Shown here: positions 32,355-45,969 of the stretch, piece after piece
Position numbering within the stretch: position 1 is the stretch's first letter
Layout of the letters: every line of letters starts with the position of its first letter
Source: Rusavskia elegans
Taxonomy: Eukaryota > Ascomycota > Lecanoromycetes > Teloschistales > Teloschistaceae
NCBI GenBank assembly: GCA_011316305.1
Contig: SAUG01000089.1
Coordinates: 62,001 to 126,000, forward strand
Direction of reading: 5' to 3'
Length of the DNA: 64,000 bases
Position numbers and translations under genes: made by a program
Notes under the pieces: generated by a model
The model's database searches: none
Seen by the model: the letters and a program-made list of their open reading frames with translations, nothing else
What the model was told of the DNA's origin: nothing

Positions 32355-32783
32355 GTGTAATTTCTCTTGGATGCCGAAGCTGACAGCTTCTTTAATATCA
32401 CCAAGTACCATAATGTCACAGATCCCGGACGCTTAGGCTTTTGTTCCTAAATTGACCAGATCTTGTTTCGCATTCCCCCATGATGTTCGTTCGGTGCCAA
32501 CGACGTTCCACTCATACCGACAATGGAGCGTATCCGACATAGGGGTGTCAGTCGAGGTAACGAGGGCCTCATCGCCGGTTGCCGGGACTGAAACGAGAAC
32601 CTTATCATAGTTCGCAGACGGCTGCAGCACAACTTCTTTTCTGGTCATAAATATCACGGATCGCAGTTCTTTCGTACCAACTTGGACACGAAGTACGATG
32701 TAAATGGGGCTGTATGATCAGTGTGTGAAGTATGTTGACTTGATGAATGATATCTCATCTTACTCAATTACTAACCCACACAG
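32355..32783. other. Spacer upstream of the decayed TPR-SET gene
   Basis: 430 bp. A minus-strand frame (32433..32657) has coding-like composition but matches nothing I know and has no splice partners. The plus strand ends with a good intron-like string: GTATGT near 32729, ACTAACC, then CACAG at 32783. The sequence before it gives an in-frame TGA, so an intact upstream exon of the TPR-SET gene is not evident. Confidence 0.5.
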
Positions 32784-35071
32784 AATTACTTTACAGCGAA
32801 GACAGCAACTAAAAACATTTTGGCCCAACCGCAGCGCTGTTCCATGTACTCATTCGCCATCATGCCTGACGTAGACTCCAAGATCTGGATGGAGAAAGCC
32901 TGGCTACCTGGTCTATTCCCTCTCAGCGAATTGAAAAAGGTCATGCTTTCTGAGCTGAAGGTCAATTCGAGGAATCTAACCTCTTACATCTTGGTCAAAA
33001 CCACATCTCTACGTACTCCCGATCCCATGGTAGAGGATGAGGAAGGCAATACAGCTAAGGCATGCATTGTTTTTTACGATGGCCACCAGCTGCTCAGTGA
33101 GGCTCTTGGGATAGCCGAGGGTTTTATCCTCAAGTCACCTTTGTGCCTTGTGGAGGATGGAAGCCAGGTGATGATGATACATCACCTATCGGACATCAAG
33201 GTCCTGACGTCGGATAACCCTTTGTTTCCGGACTCCTGGAAGATGGCGGGAGAAGGCTTTTCTGCTACGCAATTGAAGGACTTGGGCAATGAGCACATGA
33301 AGCACAAGCAGTAGTACGATGCAATTGCGTGGTAAGTCTTCCACGCCCTGAGACCAAGCAGTATCTAGAAGCCAAGCCAGAAGCTAACACTTGTCAGCTA
33401 TAATCAAGGCCTCCTTGCCACATCATCGTCAGATCTAGTCGCAACTCTTCGTTTGAACAGATGTCAGGCTCGCATTGCGATCCAATGCTACGAGACCGCC
33501 CTAGATGATGCCCAGTTCATCCTCACGAATTGCCCCAAGGGCGTACAATCTCCAAGGCATGAGAAAGCGCTGTTCCGGTGCACGCGCGCACTGTACGAGC
33601 TCTAGAGATAAGAACAATGCCTTCTCGAGTTGCAGAAGCTCTGCAAGTTTTATCCACAGAACGAACGAGCTGAAAGGGAGTTAGCACGCTGGCAACAACG
33701 TGTACTCGAAAATAAGCGGGTGTTACAACTTCGATGCCTGGATTGCCCATGCAACTGAGAGGGTCAAGAACAAGCAGTCTCCACTTATTGACGCAGCCAC
33801 CTTTTGTAGCCCTGTTGAGGTCCGCAAGAGCGACACCCGTGGCTATGGTCTCTTTATCAAGAAGGCAGTTGAAGCCGGTGATCTACTCCTTTGTGAAAAA
33901 GCGTTCCTCTGTGCCTTCTCATTCGCCGACGCTCACAGCTCCACCTCACAGAACCAGGAATTGAAGAGACGACTTAGTACAATTTCTCCGGCGGAATCCC
34001 CTGATAATCCAACACTAGATGAGAATGGCTTCTCCCAATCAGATCCGATCAACATGGAGCTCTTGGCAGCACTTCTCCACAAAGTTCACCGTAATTTCGA
34101 TTCCTACCACGAGGCTTTTGCTTCCCTCTACCCTGGTAGTATCGACAAAATTAGGGCATTCCCTTTGGTCCTTAACTCCACTCTACATTATAGCATTGTT
34201 GAGAAGAACAAGTTCTTCCAGGGATCGGCACAGACGCACGCTGCATGGCGGGGACCGTAGGCAAAACGGGAATCCCCAATTACCCAGTGAAGACATCCTA
34301 CAACGATCACTTTCTCTCCAAGCGAACGAAAGCTTAGCTAGGCCTATCGAGGACGTCTTGGAAAGCCTGATGTCTTCCTTATCTAAGCACCCCTACCTTC
34401 CTGCTTCCACCATGGGGATGTGGCTACTTGCCTGTCGCGCAAATCACGACTGTCCTCCCAACGTTTCCCGCTCTTTCATTGGCGACATGTTGATATTGCG
34501 AGCGTCAAGACCGTTACCTGCGGGCTCAGAAATTTTCGACAGCTATACATCAGGCACTGAGCCATACAATACTCGGCGCGCGAATCTCCGACGGTATGGG
34601 TTTCAGTGCAAGTGTGCTATGTGCGAAATGGACGAGATGGTCTCAGAGGGTGCACATGCCCAGCGTGAAGGGCTGTTGAACGGCTTGATTGTTGATATGA
34701 TGTCTCCAAGGGCAACGACCGGAGAGGAGATCGATCTCTGGATTAAAAAGATTGGCATGACATATGCGTGTGGTAGTCGAGACTCTATGGCACCGCGACT
34801 TGACATGAGCACATCGCTTTTCTGGGCGGTGAAGGGGGGTGTGGATTCTGAGATTCCGCAGATGGTATTCCAGTACGGAATGCTACTACTACGTGTAACG
34901 GGATTTGATTTTGAAGTGAAGGACGACGATGAAACGGCCTTCGTCGTCGAGACTCTTTGGTATCTGAGAGAGGCAACCGGAAAGGGGGGTCCGGGATGGA
35001 AGACGATTGATGCAGCGTTGAGGAAGAGGGAGGACTCGAGTTTCGAACGTTTCTATGGTGATCCAGAATGA
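32784..35071 (+). pseudogene. Decayed TPR-SET (SMYD-like) protein gene
   Basis: The three frames together read as a fungal TPR plus SET-domain protein: NYFTAKTATKNILAQPQ and PDVDSKIWMEKAWLPGLFP at the front, TPR remnants (YNQGLLATSSSD, LNRCQARIA), then the SET domain (RGYGLFIKKAVEAGDLLLCEKAF, NHDCPPNVSRSFIGD, RANLRRYGFQCKCAMCE). Breaks: TAG at 33312-33314, TAG at 33603-33605, TAA at 33609-33611, a frame change near 33715-33730 and another near 34240-34320. A normal-looking intron (33332..33397) remains. The first stop could be avoided by an alternative GTAGTA donor; the other breaks cannot be removed by plausible splicing. The N-terminal exon is also missing. Intact relatives would be predicted lysine methyltransferases. 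Sequencing error is an unlikely explanation for so many lesions in one gene. Confidence 0.8.
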
Positions 35072-35742
35072 TCAGGCTTGTGCAAATAGGTCGGCCCAGG
35101 GCGGATGATGAGGAGGACTACCTTGACTACAAGATGGGTGGGTATATGGGAAGACGCACTGTTGAAAGTCTCTCGTCGTCAATCGACTATTTGGACAACG
35201 AGGTCTATCAACTACTACCATATTGGTCTTCGTTCATGACATCGGCACCTTCGATTGGCGTGATGTTGCTTCAAAGGGGAAGTGGTCGTATCACGCGAGG
35301 TCCATTTACAGCAGTGTCTTGGCATGCCAAGCTGAGATCTACGTTGAATTCTCGCCAAGCTTTTACGGCCTCCCACTCCTCCACCGAGTGCTGTTCACTT
35401 CGAACTCGCGCCCAAACTCACGCCCAAAAATGCCACGAAACAGGGCTCCCTTTCCAGCACTCGTAAAGTTGTTTCTCGCTAGGCAGGCATCCACCCATAG
35501 CAATTGATGACCTGTATTTTCTGCCCCAGCAAGGTTTAGCGCCGTCTCACAATCACTGCCCCCCAATCGCGACTATTTAATCTCTCACTCGCACTTTCCT
35601 TCCTGCCTTTTACACCTCTGGAAAGTGCAGTTCAGCGACGCTTTTAAGTCATCTCCCATCAGCCATTTCCATCAACGTGTTCAGATAGACATCAGTCTAT
35701 CATCAGCAACTACACAAGTTTCAACCACTAACAACTAACATC
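35072..35742. other. Spacer and histone H4 promoter
   Basis: 670 bp. The last 180 bp before the H4 ATG contain a TATTTAA box (35574-35580) and a pyrimidine-rich leader. No H3 gene is paired divergently here, unlike the common H3-H4 arrangement. Confidence 0.55.
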
Positions 35743-36563
<821 letters not shown>

Positions 36564-38395
36564 GTTTTCTTATTTCATGACGGGGCCAGTGGTCATGGGA
36601 GGAAGGAAGCGGTGACCATGGCAGAAGTTAATGGATGCGTATCTCATTGTGTAGGCGCTTCAGGCGTCGAGGGCTTGATCATTGATTGGCATGGTTTAGC
36701 AAGGACAGATCCAACCCGAAATGCCTGCCGGCTTCGATCTTCTCTTTCTCTTTTCTCTTCGCCTGTTTGATCTACTGAATCTCCCAACCAAATGCTTGAT
36801 GACACTCCCCCCAAGAACGACCGCAAGGTCTCACGATCCATCACTTCCATCTCACATAGATATACCCCTGCCATACCCAACAACGGCTTCCAGCATCCCG
36901 AAAACCCTCAATCTTTCGCGCCGGTGCCGACAAAAAGCCGCCGTCCCACCTATCTATACTCGCCATAAGCAGAATCCTCCAGACTCTCTAAGTGACTATA
37001 AAAAAATCTATATCCACCATCCCATCCCATCGACATATCTAGAAACGGGGCATCCCATACCCCAACTACCAGCCAAATCAGATCTCCTCATCTCGATGCA
37101 AGAGATACAGGCTATATTATGATCCGGCATTCGCATCGCTGCTTGCGGGGAGTCTGGTTAGGTGGCGTCTTTATACTGGATTTTCTTTTGGGTTGATGAG
37201 ATGGTTTGATATGGGGGGTGACATTCCCATTCCCATTTTCTCTTCTCTTCTCTTCTCTTCTCTTCTCTTCTCTTCTCTTCTCTTCTCTTCTCATCACAAA
37301 TGGGACTGGATTATAGAAGCTTATGTTACACGGCAAAAGCGGATTCCATATCGCGACCCCTTCCTTGGTTGAGGGGGGTTTTTTTTTCCGCGGAACGTGT
37401 TGATGGCGGCATAGGATAATCCGGTGATATGTATAAGATAGTTTCTTGGGTATTATTTGCTGTTTGTGGTTGTTGCGTTGTGCTTTTATCGCGACGGGAG
37501 GGAATAGGGGGGTTTGGGGTATATCTGTGCTGATGGATGGTATGGTATGGTTATGTGGACTGGTACGAGCCCGGCGCCATCTCGGACCGAGAGGTCATAT
37601 CTTGGCTGACCTCATCCAATCGTTCAAAGTCTTGTTTTGGGGCTCTGGTATGATATCGTTTAGGTGTATAGGTTCTGCTCTGTGGGGTGATGGATACCGT
37701 CTCCACCGTTCATTGCTACCGTTTAGCTTTGAGGTATGTTAAGCAATCACCAGTCGATAGACGGGGCGTGTATGGGACACATACAATCCTGCGTGAAATA
37801 CATAGCGAGGAGGATTGGTAGATACTTCGTTGAGATAGATTCAGCTATGTAATAATCAATATCCATCTATGTAGTGACCCTTGCTCGCTCTGAGGCTAGG
37901 TCTGCTGCTGTTGCTGTTCTATCGAACTGGTTCGGTACCCAAGAAACATCGTGGGCAACTGCTTTCACTGAAAATACGTAAAAGACCATCCCTTTATCGC
38001 CGCATGGCTTCCTTCTAAAAAACTCCAGAGTTGACGCCATCGCTCAAAGAACGTACACTATCGTAAGTATAGCATTGGTGGAGAGCTCCCACCCGGAAAC
38101 CCGACAATTTGCCTCCCGTATCAACAATGTATGTTTTCGTGAAGGAATGAACAAGTGGTTCGGCAAGGAACCGAAAGGAACAAGACTACCAACGCCCCGG
38201 AACAGAAAATGGAACGCTTGAAGTACAGCAAGAATGCAGGACAATCATATCGAGCAATCGTTTTCGTGTCGACGTATCGCATCTTGGTAAGTTTATCGTC
38301 GCCGATATAGCGGCCGTATGTTAGTATGTGTCGAATCTGCACATTGCCGTAGTGGGCGGCAAGTGTAAAGGGTGGCTCTCTCTGGGACCGAATGA
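36564..38395. other. Long spacer between convergent genes
   Basis: 1.8 kb between histone H4 (+) and the PP1 regulator (-). Contains the TTCTC array at about 37228-37291 and a T run near 37380. Open frames are short and unconserved; I see no gene. Confidence 0.6.
37228..37291. repeat. (TTCTC)n pentanucleotide microsatellite
   Basis: About twelve near-perfect consecutive TTCTC units. It lies in the non-coding 3' flank of two convergent genes. Confidence 0.9.
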
Positions 38396-40748
38396 TCATC
38401 CACGAATGGCTGTAGGGGTATGTGACTCGGTGAAGAAACCGTTCTCAATCGGTTGCGTGAACTGATGGAAGCAGAAATGGACGGGCGAAGTGGCTCGTGA
38501 TCCGGCATCAGAACCAAGTAAAGGAGTATGGGAACGAGACGGCCGTGGACTGGTAATCCGGCTGGGCGCTGTATTCTCTTCGCTTGACTGATTCTTCGAC
38601 TGCACCTCCGTCGGGACTACTTCAGGTGCGGGCTTGGGCTCGTCCGGCTCGTCCCCGGCGCCGTCAACTTGAGCTGGACGTTGATTATTGGTCTCGCCGG
38701 CAGCCTGGGGCTTTTTTGATGACTTGCTAGACCCATACTGCAAGCATCTGTTAGCACGTTTGATGCTGAACCCCTTGCCCAGGGCCCGAACGTACAAAGC
38801 AATAACTGTTGAGAAGTTCCTGATAGGATTTGGATTGTAAGGACGGCTTCTCTGCCGTCAATGCAGCAGGTCTCGGGTCTGGATTAATGTTCTTTGTCGC
38901 CTCCTTTCCGGCAGCCGCGCTACGATCCGTTGACGGATCACCGGCAGACTCGACCATGCCTTGCTTGGCGAATGACAGTTGCGACGCAGCTGACGACTTC
39001 ACGCAAGAACCATAATTGGGATCACCACGTTCGCCGAGGGTAGGGCTGGCAGCTGCAATTGCATTGTGCAACGATACCCCAAAGTTGTAGCGGCCGCCGA
39101 ATGCTTTATTGGAGCCATTGCTGCGTTGCAGAGGTTCATCTGCAGCGAGCTCACTCGTCGCCTTCTGGCTTCTGAAGCGAATTGGACAGTCCCCAATGAC
39201 CTGGGCTGGGGGCGGTTGGAACAACGAAAGGTCGAAAGGAGTTTCCAGGTCACCAAAATCGTCCATGGCCGATGGAAAGCTACGAGGACGGACGGACGAG
39301 GTGGATTGAGATGGTTTACTGCGCGGTAGCGGGGGTGAGGTTCCTTGCGTGCCTTGCTTCGTTTCGGTTTTGGGTTTCTTGGCGAAATCGACCTGGTAGT
39401 TCACCGAATTGTTGTTGTCCCAAAATTCCTGACCGTTGACGCTGTACCGCACGCAAAAGAACATGGTCTTATCCTCCAGTTTGGCTTGGTCCTCAAGCTT
39501 GATGCTGAAGAGGAAGCGGTCACACCCGTCGTTGAGCAGCTTACGTCGAACGTCACTGTTATAGTCTGCAACGACCTCGGAAGTGGTCTTCCAGAAATCC
39601 AAAGTAAAGCGTGCCACGACGGTCTTGTGAAAGGCGAGGTTTGCAACCGCTACGGCGCCCATCAGGTTCTTATTGTCCAAAGAGAGATAGATCCGCTCCA
39701 CCCTAATCGGCATTGTTTTCCGCTCTGGAGTCTCGCGAGGGAAATTAGTCAGACGAATTTCCCATTCGTATGCCGGCGCACGTTTGGCCGAAGGATCGTC
39801 GCCGAACGGAAATTCGGTTTCATTGGCATATTGCTCGGCCGGAGAAGTACCTGTGCTGACGACTATAGGCCGATCCTTGTGATTGAATGTCCGAACGTTC
39901 TCAAGGCTGTTGCAGTCAAAGTGCACGGCTTTCCCGTATGTTGGTGTCCCGGGCATGCTGGATGGTCTCCGCCGCAGACCGCCTCTCAAGACTGGTTTTA
40001 CAAGCTCCCCGGACTTCTTACGGACTGGTGTAGGCCTGTTACGGATAGTTTCGTCGTCCAACTCATTAAGGTCGCTCTCCGAGGCGCTGCGGGTGGGGGT
40101 AGCAATGACATCGCGTGGTATGTCAAGCAAGGCACTCATATCGGTGTTCGACCTCGAGTGGGAAATCTTACGTGCGGCAGCAGAGAGTGGCAGAGGGGCG
40201 GACATCTCCGGCTTCTCAGCATGCTCCTTAGCCAGCGGATCCACACGTGGCATCCTGAGACCCAGCGTTGCCCGGGCTTTCAGTCGCTCCTCGGTGACTC
40301 TTGCGGGGGAACTTTCCCGATGCTGCTCAATGAGCATGATGGCTGCCTGCAGTTCGGCAAGGTTTGGAGGGTCACGAATCCGGCCTCTTCCGACTTTACC
40401 GCTGTTATCGTCATCATCGCTGGAGTTTTGGGAGGAATTTGTTTGAAGGAATTCCTTGTTGAGGTTGGAAGCCGTCACGGATCCGTTGGACATGCCATCC
40501 GCCGACTCGTCCAACGTCCCATCATTCTTCTCGTCTGGCCCTATGGAGAAGGAGGCAGTGGGCTTTCCTATCGAAGGGCTTCGCCGCTGTCGATTCAGGT
40601 ATGACGACGAGGAGTGGGGCAAGGTAGGCCGTGAGGTCGAAGAGGCTGTGGGGACATGGTCATGCTGCTGCTTGTCGGACGAGTTGCCGCCAGGAGTTGT
40701 GGGCTGCGAGGCAGCGGGTGATCGATGGGAGGGAGGAGTGTAAGGCAT
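38396..40748 (-). CDS. Protein phosphatase 1 regulatory subunit with CBM21 domain (Gac1-like)
   Basis: Exons on the minus strand 40748..38796 and 38737..38396 with a 58-nt intron; 764 residues. Targets PP1 (Glc7) to glycogen. The RVxF docking motif is KAVHF at 273-277, preceded by a basic Ser-rich segment. A CBM21 carbohydrate-binding domain spans about 325-450: IRVERIYLSLDNKNLMG, VVARFTLDFWKTT, FFCVRYSVNGQEFWDNN and NYQVDF. The splice joins LLNSYCF to YGSSKSSKKP, which restores a motif I recall from relatives. The N-terminal 270 and C-terminal 300 residues are disordered and rich in SP/TP sites. Yeast paralogues are Gac1, Pig1 and Pig2; filamentous fungi usually have a single member. Confidence 0.9.
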
Positions 40749-43700
40749 CCGTTCGATGAAAGCAAGAGCGATCGGACAATCAGGCTGCGGGGCGTATTAT
40801 GTTGATCATGGGGAATTTCTTGACCTGAGCGGGATTATGGCAGCGGTCGAGTTTGTCAGGTTGATGGTGGGGGAGAAAGGAAAGCTGGGCCGGTAATAGT
40901 GAGCAACACGTTTTGCAGCGTGATGTAGTGGGGATGTGAGAAAGGAAACATTGGTTGTTTGCTGGCTTTGTTGGGCCACGTGGAATGGGTCGAGGGACTC
41001 ACGTTGACAAGTGAAGGGTCCTCGAGAAGTGGAAGGGGAGGTAGCAAAAGATGAGGGAAGAGTGAATAGGTTGTCGTATACGTGGTCGAGGTGGATAACA
41101 GGTGATAGGTGGTGAAGATAGAGTCAATTGAAGCTGCAATAGCTTCCTCGGGCCACGATGGCGGTCAAGAAGCGTGGGTCGTGGACTCGAATCGTGTTGT
41201 TGTTATTGATCCCGAATGGGGGCGAAGTCGGATGCACCCCAGGTGGTAATTAATGGCAGAAGTCGAGTAAAAAGAACAAACGAAACACCCCGCAAAATGC
41301 AATGACGAAAAGCACCCAAGCACAAGGGGATGGTAGGAGGAGGAGGAGGAGGATGACGTGGAGGAGAAGGAGGGAAGTATCTCGTAGAAGATGACAGGAG
41401 GGAGAAACAAAGGCTGTAGGTTGGTGTTATGTTATTAGTATCGGCAACTCTATCGACGATGGTGGGGAAGAGTTTTTTTTGCACTTGGTGGGATGTTGAT
41501 TAGCGTTTCAGCGATAATTCTTCGAGACACGACGGACCCTGGTCGCTGCCGCTAGGGAGTAGTGATTGCGAAAAGCGGAGTGGGGGATTTCTTCGTACTA
41601 CTCTACTCTATAGTTGATATTAATATTATTATTGTGAGGATGTGCAACGTAGTCACTGCTCTTTGTCTACCATGTCCCACAGCACTCCGGCTGCTTGGCT
41701 ACCTCACTTTGATGCTCAGGCTACTCGGGATACGAGTGCTTGACACACACGTCCCCAACCTATGGAAGCCACCCCGTGGTGCAATCAGCCATCAGCCACC
41801 GTGCCTCTGCATCCTTCCTCAACGGTCTTCCCCCCATCTTTGACAGGCAATGGCTGACGTCCGAAGAACACTCATCGGCCCAGACTGTCCCTTCATCACC
41901 GGAACAACCTCCGAGTCCTGCCTTAGTCTCCCTGGTTGAATTCCCTCCTATCACTTCCAATGTCCCTCGAGTGCCATACTTTCAATGGAGTCAAGATTTG
42001 CGCTGCAGCTAGAGATGGCGTCCGTTGTCGACCAGCCAAGCGGTGACTGCTATCAGAACACCCGACTCAACAAATTCCCCACCGGACCGAGATCAGCGGC
42101 CCTATAGAGTATAGAACACCGCACCGTCCAATCACACCGCTACATCCCTCCACCGGTACTCTTGCCCCTGCCGCTGATAATGCACGAGAAGATCAGGCTC
42201 AAGAATTACGAGTACTCCGTGCAGTCCACCTCCTGCCGCCCAACCTTGTTTGATCAGCACCCACCGGTCATGCAGTACCTGCGGCCATCTATTTCCGCTT
42301 CCGATGGTCGGAGGTGCCATGGAAAAAGCTCCCCTTTGACAGCCGCTTATGTCGCGTCTTTGGAGACGTGGGAGTGGAGGCTTCGTTACGGGCACGCCAC
42401 TGTGGGCCAGTGGCTGCAGCTCTTACCGAAAACAATTTTAAATCCCCGAGTATCCTCCAGCCAATGACGGTCGACCGGCAGGCGGCCATAGACACAAGCG
42501 AGGGTTCGCACAAGCTTCAAGCAAGACATCGAAGATTGGGCCAAACACCGGTGGAAAAGAGTGGGTCAATAATGCATATCAGCAGCACCGCTTCACGACC
42601 GGGCGCTTGTCTTGCAGCAGATCACGACAACAACGACATCCATCCATGACCAACACTATCTTTTCGATGGTCGTGCGCTTGAGCCTCTCCACCCGGCAAT
42701 CGACGCTACCCCGACCCATACTTGACGACTTGTCAGTGCGCTCCCTTCCAGACTTCTGACAACGGGCAACATCCAATCATCATGCTGGACATCTGTGTAG
42801 TCTCTTACCAACGGCTGCCGTGGAGCCACGGTTACCCATCCATCCAAACTTCTAGGTTCATCTCCTCGTCGACACATGCGGGGATGGGATAGGGTCTGTC
42901 TCCAAGGACTAGACAGCACTAATAATCCCCATGTTTCCCTCGCAGCTTCATATTCTCTTGATGGTACCGAATTGGGACCGATATGATCCACGATGCTGCT
43001 GACACACGCTGAGATAATGCATTCGTGCTGCATCGTATGCACTGTCGCCACCGTCCCCTCACAATTATATACGTAACATGGTATCTTGCGGCTGGACACA
43101 ACATCTATCTTCGGTCCACTAGGACACCCTCAAGTGAACGCCACACCATAATCCAGGAATAGCGGTCTGCAGAGGCGGACTGTTGGTCGATTAGTGTACC
43201 GTAAGGTAATGTGTGGGACCTAAGGATCCCAGATATTGACCACGGTGCTCCACGATTGACATCGTAGAGGGGCTGCAACAGCCGCCAAGGTGTCGAGAAC
43301 CATGGTTGAGTGAGGCTATCAGTTCAGGCAAGATCGATACCCTTTTTCATGCTTCAGTCATGATCTTGTCACCAGGACTGTTCAGCAAAGGCTGCTTTCT
43401 GCGCTGGCATGCTCCTTTAATTTGCGTTGATCTTCCCAACTAGTTGTGTTTATGTCTCTCAGACACTGCATGGAAAAGAGTGTCTCCTTGTATGCGCATC
43501 CTTAAATCAATCGCACAGCAGCCAACAACTTTATACAGACCACGAGCTGCCAGGGTTTGAAAGTGGAATATATTTGTACATCAATTTACCCATTAGAATG
43601 TCTTCGTGGGCTGTATCTTGCCACACCGTTCTTGTCTTCTACAGAGTTCAAGGTCTCAGAATGGCATATCACGGAGCCAACCACAGCCGAACAAGAGATT

Positions 43701-45969
43701 AATAAGATCATGCGATAAGTCCAGAATACGCCAACTCAAGAGTATCGTGGCCTCTGGAAGATTTTGATTTGCGGGGCAAGACAGCCTCAAACAGGAAAGT
43801 CGTGGATGCCACAAGGTCTCAGAAGTTTATCCGGCTGTCAATGACGGGCAAGTCTTCCGAGACAGCTGGCAGACTTAATACGTCAAGCAATTTCCAAACG
43901 AGCGGATCTTGTTGCGGTCCACGGTGGATGATGGGGCTGTATCCCCGGTCAAGCCCATGTCATCAAGCTATATGACGACATAACTCGATCTCGATCATAG
44001 TCGAATGACATGTGCCAGAGGACATGACAGCCAAAGCGTGACGGTGCAGCTGCCAATTGTGCATATGCACGTATATGCAGCTTCTCCGCTTTCATGCACT
44101 CGCCCCAGTATGGCCGATCAAACCACAAAACATTATGCCAGCATATCCCACCTTAGCTCGGAGTGACGTCCGATCCACAGATAAGACCATTTCCCGGACA
44201 CTGCTCCGGCCTGCCTGCGAAGCCTCCCAATCAATAGAATTAACACCCGTGCTCTACGATCCATCTCTCGACTTTATCTACAGTACAATAGGTATCGGAA
44301 CCTCCTACTAACTCCAAACTTTTTTGCAGCGAGACGCTTACAGAAAGTAACCTATATACCTGGATCAAACGTTACTCAACAATGTTCCGAGAGATTGCTA
44401 TTTTGATGACACGATACCTTGTATCCATGTCTAGAGTTGCTTCAAAAGCTTGTTTTGGAGCTATTATTGTATACCCCTCTTTGCCAATATACGACAGAAA
44501 TCCAGTGTTTTTATTCTAAGAAAGGGACGACCGGTGATACGGACGCTGATCGTTTCTTACACGCCAATATAGCTTTTTGTTCAAATATACTTTATCCATT
44601 AAGGCTTGTACTCCCACTGGTAACCGATAACAGTTTCTGCACTCGGGTTACATATTTCCAGGACTATCCTAAGGCCCAAAATTTCCTCGATGCAGAAGCA
44701 CGTCAAAGCGAAGCAAGGAGTGCGGCACAAAACATTTGTCTAGGCTCGCGATATCGGGATCATATCGATTCATATTCTAGGAGAGCGAATGTTAAAGGTG
44801 TCGTTTTGCACTCGCTTTTCGCTATTGAAAGAAAGGGAAGGGAAGGACAACGAAAGGAAGGAAAAGTTGCGTGGTATAGATAACGATAAAACCTTCAAAT
44901 ATAACCATCCAAACATTTTTATACAATAATCGAAGCAAATATCTACGGTCCTCTAAATATCCCCTATATATATAATACAATCCTAATTACAGATATTCCA
45001 CTATCTTATATAAAAGCTTTCAACTGCAGCCGTGCTTTCCAAAAAGGCACCCACGGTACAAGGCCTTTAATACCGTACCGAGCCCATTACTTTAATATAT
45101 ATAGTGTTACGCGGTACATAAACCGCCGTAATCATATCCAGCTATCTACTTTAAGCTACGACAACAACAATAACAACACCTTGCTTCAAAACGTCAATGC
45201 CAATGAAAAACACGAACACCGCCACCGCATTTTCGCGTATTGCGGTGGCGTGGGTGGTTTGGTATCGTTTTGGAATCTGAATGGGTTGGATTCAAAAGGA
45301 GGATGAATGGATGGATGGAGTTGGGATTTAGGGCGTAGGTAGGTAGGTATTGATAGATTTTTCTTGGAGGTTGATAGCTGGAGGAAAGACGGGAGGGGAT
45401 GGGTGGTAGATGTAGTAGAAGAGAATATTGTATCCCTTTTTTTTTTATTTTTTTTTTGCGGCCTTTATCGTTGGTATACGTATGGGAATCCTGGATAGGA
45501 TATTCGTTCCCTTTTGAGAGAAAAGAGAGGGAGAGAAGAATTCAATGGTGTTTCTTTGTGGATAGGGTGGGGTTCCCTGTCAAAATACTGCGTTCATTGT
45601 AGCTATCTAGAGATTACCTCGTCGTCTGGGAGCTCTTACGACTAGAAAGAGCTGATGGGGGTCTGGTAGTACGTAAAATAGGGCCTCGTCCCACTATACC
45701 CCCAATACTCAGCCAACTTGCCTTGTAGAATAACGAGAAAGGAATCGAATCACCGATAAGCAACGCCTGTAATGTTGGAGAGAAAAGAAAAATCATGGTA
45801 CTCAATCAAGCCTTGTGAACCCTTATACCAACCACCACCACCGCCTGCCTCCCTTCCACGCACTCCTTTACCCCCCTTCAACCCCCCTCCTAATTACCCA
45901 CCCACCAACTTCCAATCACCACCGCACCCCACCCCTCAAACCCACGAATTCTCAAACCCACAAAACCCC
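40749..45969. other. Gene-poor 5.2 kb region
   Basis: No supported gene. 40749-42000 is probably promoter and leader of the PP1 regulator. 42000-44300 has ordinary composition with many short overlapping frames and no recognisable domain. About 44880-45150 is AT-rich with repeated TATATA strings, and may be the remains of a mutated mobile element. 45300-45360 contains GGATGGATGG and TAGGTAGGTAGG runs and 45437-45460 a T tract, followed by the 3' flank of the RNase gene. Confidence 0.5.

Noticed and set aside
39345..40604. A 419-codon open frame on the plus strand
   Set aside because: It lies entirely antisense to the CBM21 PP1-regulator gene, has no recognisable motif, and its length is explained by the codon bias of the real gene.
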